In this document: piece by piece, positions 12,780-20,883 of the stretch
Numbering within the stretch: the first letter of the stretch is position 1
Layout: every line of letters starts with the position of its first letter
Source: Alphaproteobacteria bacterium UBA3760
Lineage (GTDB): Bacteria > Pseudomonadota > Alphaproteobacteria > Rs-D84
Length of the DNA stretch: 23,308 nt
Assembly: GCA_002371155.1 (NCBI GenBank)
Contig: DFGC01000014.1
Location: 20,456-43,763, forward strand
Direction of reading: 5' to 3'
Translations under genes and position numbers: made by a program
Notes under the pieces: model-generated
The model's input: only the letters and a program-made list of their open reading frames with translations
Told to the model about the DNA's origin: nothing
The model's database searches: none

Positions 12780-13904
12780 ATGTTAAACTTACGATACAAA
12801 GAAAAAACAAACGCGTGGCCTGGGTTCGTAGATTTATTTTCGAACCTGGTTATCATTTTAATTTTCTTGCTGATTGTATTTGTATTTTTATGGACAACCA
12901 CATCGGTATTTAATAAAAAAAGTGGAATCCAAACCGTATCAAAATTGCGTCAAACAAACGCAGAACAAACCGCACTGATACAACAAATGGAACGGGACGA
13001 ACGCGAGGCAAAACGTTTACTGTTATTGGCACGCGAAGAATTAAATTCCAACGAATCCAGTTTTGCGGACCTTAGCAACGCATACGAAATCAAATTACAA
13101 GATTTGGAATCACAAACGGCTCAGTTGCGCACACAAATTCAAGAATTGCAAAACACACGCAATTTAACATCACAATATGAAAACGAAATCGCCGAATTGG
13201 AATCTGTGGTTGCACGCCAAAAAAATGAACGCGCCGATTTAATCAGTCAAATTGATGATTTACAAAAAAAATTAGATGCACAATCAGAAATGCAAACAAA
13301 AATTGCAAATTCTGAAATGGAAAAATTACAATCTGAATTGGCCGCGACCCGCGCGGATGCCGCCGCCGCCCATGCGGAATATGTAATTATGTCCGACAAA
13401 TTAAACAAGGCATTGGCGGATAAAGTTGCCGAATTAAACGAAATGACCCAATATCAATCTGAATTTTATCGCGCCATCAAAGATGCCGTTGGTGACCGCA
13501 CAATCATGCGCCCCGATGGCGATCGTTTTATAATTTCCAGCGACATCTTATTCCCATCTGGGAAATACACTTTATCGGCGGACGGCAAAAAACAATTAAA
13601 GGCAATCGCCAGCGCAATTCGTGATTTCGAAACAAAAATCAATCCAAATGTAAAATGGATAATTCGCGTCGATGGTCACACCGATAACAAACCGGTTGTT
13701 GCCGGCACACATGGATATCGCAACAATTTGCAATTATCAATGTTGCGTGCCAGTGCCGTTGTCGATGAATTGGCGAAAAACGGCGTGTCCCGTCGTCGTT
13801 TGGTGCCATCTGGATTTGGCGATTTGCACCCAATTGAGTTGGGCGACACACCCGCGGCATTACAAAAAAATCGTCGCATTGAATTACAACTGACAAACAA
13901 ATAA
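12780..13904 (+). CDS. MotB-like protein: TM anchor, long coiled coil, OmpA peptidoglycan-binding domain
   Basis: The 374-aa partner of the upstream channel protein. A single N-terminal membrane helix (about 20-40) carries an acidic residue, D18, in the position expected for the ion-binding Asp of MotB/TolR/ExbD. Residues 52-225 form a long Gln/Glu-rich coiled coil, much longer than the linker of flagellar MotB. The OmpA domain occupies about 250-372: DILFPSGKYTLSADG, DGHTDNKPVV with GHTD at 299-302, NLQLSMLRA at 316-324 and KNRRIELQL. It should bind peptidoglycan in the periplasm. GAGAGAGG lies before the ATG. The unusual coil suggests that it reaches across the periplasm or transmits force at distance. 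Confidence 0.87.
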   Translation: MLNLRYKEKTNAWPGFVDLFSNLVIILIFLLIVFVFLWTTTSVFNKKSGIQTVSKLRQTNAEQTALIQQMERDEREAKRLLLLAREELNSNESSFADLSNAYEIKLQDLESQTAQLRTQIQELQNTRNLTSQYENEIAELESVVARQKNERADLISQIDDLQKKLDAQSEMQTKIANSEMEKLQSELAATRADAAAAHAEYVIMSDKLNKALADKVAELNEMTQYQSEFYRAIKDAVGDRTIMRPDGDRFIISSDILFPSGKYTLSADGKKQLKAIASAIRDFETKINPNVKWIIRVDGHTDNKPVVAGTHGYRNNLQLSMLRASAVVDELAKNGVSRRRLVPSGFGDLHPIELGDTPAALQKNRRIELQLTNK

Positions 13905-13909
13905 AATAC

Positions 13910-13933
13910 CCCACCAAATTTGGTGGGTTTATT
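13910..13933 (+). terminator. Terminator after the MotA/OmpA-like operon
   Basis: The 18-bp palindrome CCCACCAAATTTGGTGGG is followed by TTTATTTTT, six bases past the stop at 13904. Confidence 0.85.
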
Positions 13934-13950
13934 TTTATACCACTATAAAA

Positions 13951-13975
13951 TTGCCCAAGAAAAATTCTTGGGCAA
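13951..13975 (-). terminator. Terminator of the BOF-fold gene
   Basis: TTGCCCAAGAA and TTCTTGGGCAA form an 11-bp perfect stem with a 3-nt loop, ending in a short T-tract on the minus strand. It lies 37 bp past the stop at 14012. Confidence 0.75.
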
Positions 13976-14011
13976 AAAAAATCAAACATCGAACAAAAAA
14001 AGGATATTTTT

Positions 14012-14413
14012 TTACATGGTTGTAATATAATCAACCTCGATAACATCAGGTTCGCCATTATCACCCTTGTCTATTTGCCCCCTTAGTTTCATTTTGGTAT
14101 CTGGGACTATCACCATTTCGCCCAAAATCACCGGTTCTATTTCAACATGTATTGCGCCGGTTGCATCTTGGAACACATACATTTCATCACCCAGATCTTC
14201 AACAATATATCCGGTCATAACAACATTTTGATTATCACGCATCATTGGAATTTGTTCAACCGTCACAATTCTATCAACGACCGGTTCTACAACCGTTGTA
14301 ATTGTTGCAACTGGCATATTATTATTCATATTTGCACTGTTATGTCCCGGTCCTGCAACCGCAGCCCCCGACACCAACACAGACGCAAATGCCAAAGTAT
14401 ATATTTTTTTCAT
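14012..14413 (-). CDS. Secreted BOF-fold (YgiW/YdeI-like) protein
   Basis: The 133-aa protein starts at 14413, where GGAGAGAC precedes MKKIYTLAFASVLVSGAAVA, a clean signal peptide cut after AVA. A Met/Asn-rich stretch follows. The C-terminal part matches the bacterial OB-fold (BOF, formerly DUF388) pattern of the YgiW/YdeI family: MTGYIVEDLGDEMYVFQDA, HVEIEPVILG, then MKLRGQIDKGD and VIEVDYI. These periplasmic proteins are linked to stress tolerance in enterobacteria; the ligand is unknown. Upstream in-frame codons reaching 14683 lie in the neighbouring terminator and channel gene and are rejected. Confidence 0.82.
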   Translation of the reverse strand: MKKIYTLAFASVLVSGAAVAGPGHNSANMNNNMPVATITTVVEPVVDRIVTVEQIPMMRDNQNVVMTGYIVEDLGDEMYVFQDATGAIHVEIEPVILGEMVIVPDTKMKLRGQIDKGDNGEPDVIEVDYITTM

Positions 14414-14455
14414 TTGTCTCTCCATTTGGTTAAATGTGGTTTTTACACACTTGAA

Positions 14456-14461
14456 ATTATA
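14456..14461 (-). promoter_or_regulatory. Possible -10 box of the BOF gene
   Basis: A perfect TATAAT on the minus strand, about 43 bp before the ATG. No convincing -35 is found at 16-18 bp (the sequence there is GC-rich), so another factor or an activator may be needed. Confidence 0.35.
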
Positions 14462-14549
14462 CCGCCCCACCCCACAATTTCGTATAGGATTGATTGGCAA
14501 TATTACCGTCACAATTGAACTCTGAACTCTGCGAATTGCACTTTGTAAA

Positions 14550-14571
14550 AAAATGCCCAAATGGGCATTTT
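14550..14571 (-). terminator. Terminator of the MscS operon
   Basis: ATGCCC and GGGCAT pair around a 4-nt loop, with seven T on the minus-strand side. It touches the stop codon of the MscS gene. Confidence 0.85.
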
Positions 14572-15485
14572 TATTTTTGAATATGCACATCCATTTGTGG
14601 AAATGGAAAATGAATTTTCTTTTTCGGCAATTCTTTATATAACGCCTCACGAATATCAATAGTGGACGAAAACAAATCCGCATATTTTGCCCAAAACCAA
14701 ACCTTTAGCACTACGGCACTGTCGCCCAATTCATTGACAAACACCGATGGTGCTGGGTCCGCCGCAATTCGTTTATCCTTGGTCAATACCGCCAATATCG
14801 CACGCCGCGCCACATCCACATCATCACCATATGAAATTGCAATATCGATTTCCGCACGACGCAATTTTCTGTCAGACAAATTTATAATTTCCCCATTTGC
14901 CAACGGCCCATTTGGAATAAACACAACCTGGTTATCAAATGTATGTAATTCAGTTGTAAAAATCATAATTTTTTTAACCGTTCCCGTGCGTCCCGATGCC
15001 GTTTGAATAACATCGCCAACCTTGAACGGTTTCAAGAATAATATAATAATTCCCCCAGCAAAATTCTGAAATGTTCCCGACAACGCCATACCAACCGCCA
15101 ATGCGCCGGCACCCAAAACCGCCACAATAGAAGTCATCTGAACACCAACCGTCGTCAGCACGATAATAATAACAAAAACCCGCAATAAAATATTTATGAA
15201 CGAAGAAATAAACGACACCAACGATGGCTCTAAATCCCGTTTTTCCATTGCGAATTTAATAGATTTGGTAATGCGTTTCGCAATCCACATACCGGCCCAT
15301 AAAATTGCAACCGCCGCCACCAATTTGAAACAAAAATCAACGGCACCGCCCAACAGTCCCTGGATTAAATCATGCCATTGTTCTGCGGTTTTTGGGGGTG
15401 TTGTCATCAATTCATGTTGAACATCCGCCACATGTTGTAATTTGTTTTGAATATCTGCCGCAACGGCCTCGTTCATATTATCCAT
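14571..15485 (-). CDS. mscS: Small-conductance mechanosensitive channel MscS
   Basis: An inner-membrane channel that opens under membrane tension to release solutes during hypo-osmotic shock. The 304-aa protein has an amphipathic N-terminus, three membrane helices (about 48-70, 90-112, 120-145) and the pore helix TSIVAVLGAGALAVGMALSG followed by QNFAGGIIILFLKPFKVGDVI, the MscS hallmark. The beta domain then has VVFIPNGPLANGEIINLS and a cytoplasmic alpha/beta cap. AAGGGGAAAAT precedes the ATG. It begins 12 bp after the large cysteine-rich gene, so it shares that transcript, which is an uncommon partnership. Confidence 0.95.
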   Translation of the reverse strand: MDNMNEAVAADIQNKLQHVADVQHELMTTPPKTAEQWHDLIQGLLGGAVDFCFKLVAAVAILWAGMWIAKRITKSIKFAMEKRDLEPSLVSFISSFINILLRVFVIIIVLTTVGVQMTSIVAVLGAGALAVGMALSGTFQNFAGGIIILFLKPFKVGDVIQTASGRTGTVKKIMIFTTELHTFDNQVVFIPNGPLANGEIINLSDRKLRRAEIDIAISYGDDVDVARRAILAVLTKDKRIAADPAPSVFVNELGDSAVVLKVWFWAKYADLFSSTIDIREALYKELPKKKIHFPFPQMDVHIQK

Positions 15486-15497
15486 ATTTTCCCCTTT

Positions 15498-18158
15498 TTA
15501 CATTTGAATATCTTGGCAATTTTCAACCGGCGCATTTGATGTGCATTCTACGCCACGCGAATCCCATAATCCCAAAAATCCGCGACTGCCTTTATTTTTA
15601 CAATCTTTGGTAATTGTCGATGTGCAAAGATGGCACACACGCGTATCGCGATTAAATGTCGACCACATTTCACGTGTTCCACCATCAAATTCAGATGTAT
15701 ATTTATCAGACGTCAACACTTGAATAGTTTTTGTTGCCATATCCGCAATTATGGCTGTTGGAGTAAAAGCAACCGTCGCGCCCGCCGCCAATTTGCCACC
15801 TTCGGCCAAGAATTTTCCTGCCTGGACGTTCAACCCTGCAACCGTGCTGGCAATTGAGCTAACCACACCACCACCCACAGCATTAGCCGACGCATCTGAC
15901 ATAGCGGCGGTTCCCGATGCGGTTGACATTGACGCGCCACCCAATGTTGTTGACGAATGTGTTCCACCCGCCGCCAATGATGCATTCGACACACCACCGA
16001 ATTCCGCAACAATCGCACCCGTGGGAATAATCGGCGTATTCAATTCTGCGGATGACACACCCGCGACATCACCGTTCATAGACGGCAATTTATTACACAT
16101 TAAATTTGCCATATCAACCGTCGCACCATTCATCGCGCGCGCCAAATATTCATTGTATTTTTTATCATAATTATTTTGTGCCTGACGCAGTGCCGCCAAC
16201 GCGACCTGCATTTTAACCTGGTTCAACAAATTCGGGAATCGCGCCGTTGTTTTTTCTTTTTTACCCGTAATTTGTTCCAAATTGCGCCCCGTAATACAGA
16301 ATTGAATTTTCGGGTCAGATTCAATCATTTGAATCACCGGATTTATCATACCTTGGATATTTTCTAATTCATACAGCACAGAATCCGCAACACCAACATA
16401 CTGTGCCGGCACCGCATTTGATTCACTTAAAAAATTCACATAATCACGAATATCAATTAAACCCGCATCTTTTTCACCCATACCAACCTTGATTTTTCCA
16501 AATGAAATCATGCCACTAATACGATGAATTGCACCGTCTTTTTGATACTGCAACGACCCCGTCCCAACCGAATCATTTGCGGCAAATTTATTGCAATCCG
16601 TTGTCGAACCACAAATTTCCATCATTTTATCATCAACCAAATTTTGACAAACCTCTAATGCAGAATTATCAATATTCAAATACAACCCCATCAACATAGA
16701 ATCCAAATCCGACATTGAAAATTTTGGATTGGCTTGCTTGCAAACGACCAATTTATCGATTGGACAAATTTCATGAATAAATGCATAGTCCATACCAATA
16801 CATTTGGAAAAATCCGCCCCACACCGCGTATCATCGGTAAAGCAATCTTTAACTTCCTGGGTACATGCATCAACACGCATCGCCGCCAATTTATCTTTGA
16901 CATAACTCCAAATCTGGGGTTCCATACGTTCACACGGTTCTATTTCAACCTTGCAAAAACTGCGCGCCATATCTGGCCTTGCCAAACACGCATCCATTGT
17001 CGCACGCCCACGCCCGGCAATATCATCACGACATGCGTTCTGAATACAATCTGAAATGTCGCCCAGGCACGATTGCCGTTTTTTGGATTCTGCGCGACTT
17101 TCCGCCAAACGAATTGTTGGTGCGGATTCCCTCAAAAAATCCGTCCACACATTATCACGCACCGCCATACATTGATCCAACACCCGTTCACAAATATACC
17201 GTTTTGATTCCAGCACATCTAATGTTGATTGCGTAATGTCATAAGTATTCACACTTGATTTTGACCGAATTGTCGTCGATGTTTTTTTCTGCATATTTTC
17301 AGACGCAATTTGCCCAACACAATTTTCCCACGATGCGCCGCATGCATCTGAACCCTGCATACATTTTTTATATTCCACCATGCATGTTCCACGGTCATAT
17401 TTATTTGCCGCATCCAATGAATCTTTTAACGCGGCACGCACCGCCGCATTCGCAGATGCCAACTCAGATTTTGCTGCATTTTCTTGTTTTACGACACTGT
17501 TTTCGAACCCCTTGCAATCTGAAACAATTTGACGCGAATACATTTGTTGCAACAAAGAAATTTCGCCACCACATTTATTCATATCAATTTGTTCCATACA
17601 TAATTCATCCGCCGCCGCATGTAATGCATCGCCGGTTTTTTCTGCGATTGAATCAAATGAATTTCCAAACACATCCCCATCATCAAAATTATTTTCCCAT
17701 GCCGCCAACAAAGATTTGCGTCGGTCCGCACTGGATTCTGTTTTTTTCTGTACAGAAAATTTTGCGACATCACCTGTTTTCGAATCATATTCGCGCACGC
17801 CATTAAAAACAATATCGGCATTTGCACCCGCCTGAACGCGTTCAACCTCTTCTGTTTTTATTCTGTTCGCCTCGCTCAGGGTTTCTTTAACCTTGGCCAA
17901 ACGCGATTCGAACCCCGCATTTTTATCACTGCACGCACACGACCCACCGTTATCATTATCCAAAATACAGAATTGATCCATACATCCATAATACGCGTTA
18001 TAACATTCTGTCGAATATAACCCCGCCGAATTCGCATCTGTTTTTGCACGAACACGCGTTCCCGATTGAATTGCCGAATTACCCGTCGCCGCAAACACCG
18101 TGCCACAAAACGCAAACACCGCAAAAATAAATCCAAAATTCATCAATTTCGTTTTCAT
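15498..18158 (-). CDS. Large cysteine-rich secreted protein, family member 2
   Basis: I know no named family for this 886-aa protein. The start at 18158 gives a signal peptide (MKTKLMNFGFIFAVFAFCGT then VFA) preceded by GGGGAAA; an ATG at 18185 overlapping the upstream TGA (TGATG) would add nine residues. The N-terminus carries the family block ECYNAYYGCMDQFC then CACSD. Later blocks shared with the gene at 18185 are a Cys-rich helical region (YDRGTCMVEYKKCM), ERVLDQCMAVRD and paired Cys motifs, and a C-terminal CHLC...DCKNKG...CQDIQM. By hand count there are about 37 cysteines. A long Ala/Gly/Ser-rich, low-complexity stretch lies near residues 700-810. Probably periplasmic or surface-located and disulfide-bonded; function unknown. 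Confidence 0.82.
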   Translation of the reverse strand: MKTKLMNFGFIFAVFAFCGTVFAATGNSAIQSGTRVRAKTDANSAGLYSTECYNAYYGCMDQFCILDNDNGGSCACSDKNAGFESRLAKVKETLSEANRIKTEEVERVQAGANADIVFNGVREYDSKTGDVAKFSVQKKTESSADRRKSLLAAWENNFDDGDVFGNSFDSIAEKTGDALHAAADELCMEQIDMNKCGGEISLLQQMYSRQIVSDCKGFENSVVKQENAAKSELASANAAVRAALKDSLDAANKYDRGTCMVEYKKCMQGSDACGASWENCVGQIASENMQKKTSTTIRSKSSVNTYDITQSTLDVLESKRYICERVLDQCMAVRDNVWTDFLRESAPTIRLAESRAESKKRQSCLGDISDCIQNACRDDIAGRGRATMDACLARPDMARSFCKVEIEPCERMEPQIWSYVKDKLAAMRVDACTQEVKDCFTDDTRCGADFSKCIGMDYAFIHEICPIDKLVVCKQANPKFSMSDLDSMLMGLYLNIDNSALEVCQNLVDDKMMEICGSTTDCNKFAANDSVGTGSLQYQKDGAIHRISGMISFGKIKVGMGEKDAGLIDIRDYVNFLSESNAVPAQYVGVADSVLYELENIQGMINPVIQMIESDPKIQFCITGRNLEQITGKKEKTTARFPNLLNQVKMQVALAALRQAQNNYDKKYNEYLARAMNGATVDMANLMCNKLPSMNGDVAGVSSAELNTPIIPTGAIVAEFGGVSNASLAAGGTHSSTTLGGASMSTASGTAAMSDASANAVGGGVVSSIASTVAGLNVQAGKFLAEGGKLAAGATVAFTPTAIIADMATKTIQVLTSDKYTSEFDGGTREMWSTFNRDTRVCHLCTSTITKDCKNKGSRGFLGLWDSRGVECTSNAPVENCQDIQM

Positions 18159-18184
18159 ATTGTTTCCCCACGCGCAAAAAAACA

Positions 18185-20401
18185 TCAGTTCAATTCATTT
18201 AACATTTCTTCTGTGATATTTCCAACATTAATATCTTCACACGATTCCAATTCTTGGCAAGATTCTTTTTCACCCCCAGACATCGCACCAACGACACCGG
18301 CACCAACCGCACCAACAACCGCGCCAATTGCCGTTCCCCATCCTGGGCTTACCATTGTTCCAACCGATGCCCCACCGGTCAATCCCCCAGATCCCGCCTT
18401 TAACGCAGATGTCCATTTGCTTTCACCACCCGTCTCGCAAACGCGTTGCACACGACACACATGGCAATTACGCAAATCCGGTTCATAAATCGCACTGCTG
18501 ATATATGTATACGACCCCTCTTTATCTTCCTGGGCCTGGGTTTTATATCTACGCATACAATATTTTGCGTTTCTATCTTGTTCTTGGGCAATTTTCAATT
18601 CATCCATAATCGACGACAGTTCGCGTTCCGCGCGATTCCGGGCACTGATATACGCAATCATACGCGCGGTTGTATTCAAACTGTCAACCGTACTGGCGCG
18701 ACCTTTGACCTTTTTAGAACTCTTGCTGTATAAATCTTGACATGCCGACAAAGTCAAATCTTTTTGGAATTCATCAAAGAATTTATCAACCGCGACATGT
18801 GTTGATTCTTGCAACTGCGTGGTAAATGAACGCGGATTCGCCCATTTTGTTGTATCAATCCCCGCCAACAATTCTGATGTCGGAACACAATTCATATCCG
18901 CCCCACACACCGCAGTCAATTTTTCCGCAAACTGATTTATGCACCCCGTCAGCAACTGATAATCCATATGCAACATAATGGAAGAAACCAACACATCATA
19001 TTGTTTTGCACCCTTGCACGACGGGAACATACTTTGCGGACATAATTTTGCAATTTCCGTCGAACTTTTACCAACGCATTCCGGTTTTGTAAAATCCAAT
19101 CCGCACTTATCTTTCAAACAAGAATCCAAATCATTTTCACAGAACTTTGTTTGCAAATACGCCAATTTATCATTTATAACCGCCTGCAACCCTGGAATTT
19201 TTTGATTGCATTCGGTAATAATCGGACAAATTCCCGCGGCAACCTTGACATCGGTCAAACACGCAGATTCCGTCGATGTTGAACAACTTTCTTCCAAACA
19301 ATTTTGTATTTTTGCCAAACATGTTGCGCGCTGATTCCGGTCGGCATATTTTGCCGCATCCGCCAACACAGTCATCGATTCTTCTTGCCAATCTTTGACA
19401 ACATCATCACGCACCGCCATACATTGATCCAACACATCCTCGCACGCATTTGAACGACGTTCCAACAAAGCCGCATCTAAACAGTTCTCGAAATTCGAAC
19501 CGCAACCACCCTTGTCTGCGATACACGAACGATATACCAACAAACATTCGCCACGATTGTATTTATTTGTTGTATTAAACATTTCCAAACGCGCACTGCG
19601 CACAGCCGCCTCGGCGGTTCGTTTATTTGCCTCGGCATTTAATTTTTCATCATTCAAATATGTTCCAAAAGATTTGCAATCAGCGACAATCATGCGTCCA
19701 TACAGCAACTCTTCGGCACCCGCCTTGGTTCCACATCTTTGCAGTTCTTCTTGGCACGCATTTGATGCCATCACATATAAATTTTGTCCAATATCAGAAT
19801 CTTCGCCAATATCCCCATCCACCGAATCCGAATTTATCCACGCCAAAAAATCAATTCCCGACCGCAAAGAACTTTTTTTAGCCGCCTCGGATTCCCCGAA
19901 AACAATCCTTGCCTTGGCACCTAACTTTTCACGTTCAACCCCGGTTGTATATAAATCGTCCGCCTCGCGCTGAATTTTTTGGATTTCTTGAATCAACGGC
20001 TTTGATTTTTCAATATTATCCGAACACGCACAACGCCCACCCTCGGTTTCATCCAACAGACAAAAATCATCCATGCATTGACGATAAACATCGCGACAAT
20101 CCGCCGGACGCGTCGGTTCCACCACCGGTTCTGGTTCTGGGGTTGGTGTTGGCACAGGTGTCGGTGCCGGCGTCGGTGTTGGCACTGGCGTCGGCGCAGG
20201 CGCCGGCGCCGGCTGTGTTGATTGTGTTGGTTGTGGAATATTTTTTGTTGTAATCGATGTCAACGAAGGCAATCTTTGTTCCATGCCTGCATTTTTATTT
20301 GTTCGCACGACACCGACACGAACACTGCTGCTGGCGCGTTCTGCACCGAATGCGACAACCGGCATCAAACACAACAAAACCGCGATATTCTTAAATTTCA
20401 T
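18185..20401 (-). CDS. Large cysteine-rich secreted protein, family member 1, with Pro-rich linker
   Basis: The 738-aa protein starts at 20401, where GGAGAGAG precedes MKFKNIAVLLCLMPVVAFGA, a clear signal peptide. After a short polar region comes a proline-rich linker (APTPVPTPTP repeated, then EPEPVVEP) at about residues 60-95. The family block DCRDVYRQCMDDFC then CACSD follows, then YGRMIVADCKSFG, YNRGECLLVYRSC, EDVLDQCMAVRD and further Cys pairs. Near the C-terminus CHVC...CETGG leads to a Gly-zipper stretch (GTAIGAVVGAVGAGVVGAMS), which may insert in a membrane or pack helices, then CQELESCEDIN. By hand count there are about 37 cysteines. It is first in an operon with the gene at 15498 and mscS. 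Function unknown. Confidence 0.82.
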   Translation of the reverse strand: MKFKNIAVLLCLMPVVAFGAERASSSVRVGVVRTNKNAGMEQRLPSLTSITTKNIPQPTQSTQPAPAPAPTPVPTPTPAPTPVPTPTPEPEPVVEPTRPADCRDVYRQCMDDFCLLDETEGGRCACSDNIEKSKPLIQEIQKIQREADDLYTTGVEREKLGAKARIVFGESEAAKKSSLRSGIDFLAWINSDSVDGDIGEDSDIGQNLYVMASNACQEELQRCGTKAGAEELLYGRMIVADCKSFGTYLNDEKLNAEANKRTAEAAVRSARLEMFNTTNKYNRGECLLVYRSCIADKGGCGSNFENCLDAALLERRSNACEDVLDQCMAVRDDVVKDWQEESMTVLADAAKYADRNQRATCLAKIQNCLEESCSTSTESACLTDVKVAAGICPIITECNQKIPGLQAVINDKLAYLQTKFCENDLDSCLKDKCGLDFTKPECVGKSSTEIAKLCPQSMFPSCKGAKQYDVLVSSIMLHMDYQLLTGCINQFAEKLTAVCGADMNCVPTSELLAGIDTTKWANPRSFTTQLQESTHVAVDKFFDEFQKDLTLSACQDLYSKSSKKVKGRASTVDSLNTTARMIAYISARNRAERELSSIMDELKIAQEQDRNAKYCMRRYKTQAQEDKEGSYTYISSAIYEPDLRNCHVCRVQRVCETGGESKWTSALKAGSGGLTGGASVGTMVSPGWGTAIGAVVGAVGAGVVGAMSGGEKESCQELESCEDINVGNITEEMLNELN
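20125..20238 (-). repeat. Imperfect coding repeat for Pro-rich linker
   Basis: On the plus strand, short GT/GC-rich units (GGTGTTGG, GGCGTCGG and variants) repeat in tandem; on the coding strand they give alternating Pro and Ala/Thr/Val residues, including two copies of the ten-residue APTPVPTPTP unit. Such tracts often change length by slippage. Confidence 0.75.
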
Positions 20402-20432
20402 ATCTCTCTCCACTTGATTATAATCATGTATA

Positions 20433-20461
20433 ATTTTATCAAAAAAAACGATATATATCAA
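20433..20461 (-). promoter_or_regulatory. Probable promoter of the cysteine-rich/mscS operon
   Basis: On the minus strand, TTGATA (20456-20461) and TAAAAT (20433-20438) are 17 bp apart, giving a leader of about 25 nt before the ATG at 20401. A second TATAAT lies closer to the gene but has no well-placed -35. Confidence 0.55.
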
Positions 20462-20478
20462 GCACAAGTAAAAAAATC

Positions 20479-20507
20479 TTGAAATTTTACCCCACGCGAT
20501 ATATCAT
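20479..20507 (+). promoter_or_regulatory. Probable promoter of infA
   Basis: TTGAAA (20479-20484) and TATCAT (20502-20507) are 17 bp apart. The start near 20514 leaves a leader of about 32 nt. It is divergent from, and adjacent to, the promoter of the cysteine-rich operon. Confidence 0.6.
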
Positions 20508-20545
20508 AAAACCCAAAGATAAAAAAAACAAAAAGGATTTAATTT

Positions 20546-20794
20546 ATGGCAAAAGACGACGTTATCGTTTTTACTGGCACTGTCACCGATAAATTACCGA
20601 ACACAATGTTTCGCGTAAAACTGGACAATGGCCATGATATTATCGCAACCGTATGCGGCAAAATGCGCAAGGCTCGCATTTGGGTCAATGTTGGGAAAAA
20701 GGTTCGTGTCGAAATGACACCATACGATTTGGACAAGGGTCGCATTACATTCGTTGAACGAAACTTTGCACCAACCGATACACCAAATGCATAG
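20546..20794 (+). CDS. infA: Translation initiation factor IF-1
   Basis: IF-1 occupies the A site of the 30S subunit and helps IF-2 and IF-3 during initiation. The 82-aa protein is a single OB fold: VIVFTGTVTDKLPNTMFRVK, GHDIIATVCGKMRKARIWV, then VRVEMTPYDLDKGRITF. It is about ten residues longer than the usual 72 because of a C-terminal tail (RNFAPTDTPNA). AAGGA lies ten bases upstream. It stands alone between two divergent or parallel cysteine-rich genes, with its own promoter and terminator. Confidence 0.97.
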   Translation: MAKDDVIVFTGTVTDKLPNTMFRVKLDNGHDIIATVCGKMRKARIWVNVGKKVRVEMTPYDLDKGRITFVERNFAPTDTPNA

Positions 20795-20817
20795 CACATG
20801 AATAAAAGCAAAAATTA

Positions 20818-20843
20818 AATACACCATTTTGGTGTATTTTTTT
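20818..20843 (+). terminator. Terminator of infA
   Basis: AATACACCA and TGGTGTATT pair around a 3-nt loop, followed by a run of T. It lies 24 bp past the infA stop. Confidence 0.9.
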
Positions 20844-20844
20844 A

Positions 20845-20874
20845 TTGCCCACAAAAATATTTTTTTGATAAAAT
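20845..20874 (+). promoter_or_regulatory. Probable near-leaderless promoter of the gene at 20884
   Basis: TTGCCC (20845-20850) and TAAAAT (20869-20874) are 18 bp apart. The start would fall near 20881, two or three bases before the ATG. No Shine-Dalgarno sequence is seen. The -35 is only a partial match. Confidence 0.45.
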
Positions 20875-20883
20875 TATGTCAGT

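Noticed and set aside
11972..13904. Zorya-type phage defence (ZorA/ZorB)
   Set aside because: The MotA-like protein lacks the long ZorA tail and no ZorC, ZorD or ZorE candidate is present; a terminator follows the OmpA-like gene.
14012..14683. Longer form of the BOF gene reaching 14683
   Set aside because: The extension runs through the MscS terminator and gene end, and the signal peptide and ribosome-binding site clearly mark 14413.
18159..18185. Start of the 886-aa gene at 18185 (TGATG overlap)
   Set aside because: It would place nine odd residues before a good signal peptide; the ATG at 18158 has its own GGGGAAA site. Coupling is still possible.
20113..20240. CRISPR array
   Set aside because: The repeats are short, in frame and encode a Pro-rich linker; no spacers of even length are present. 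No other array is seen in the window.
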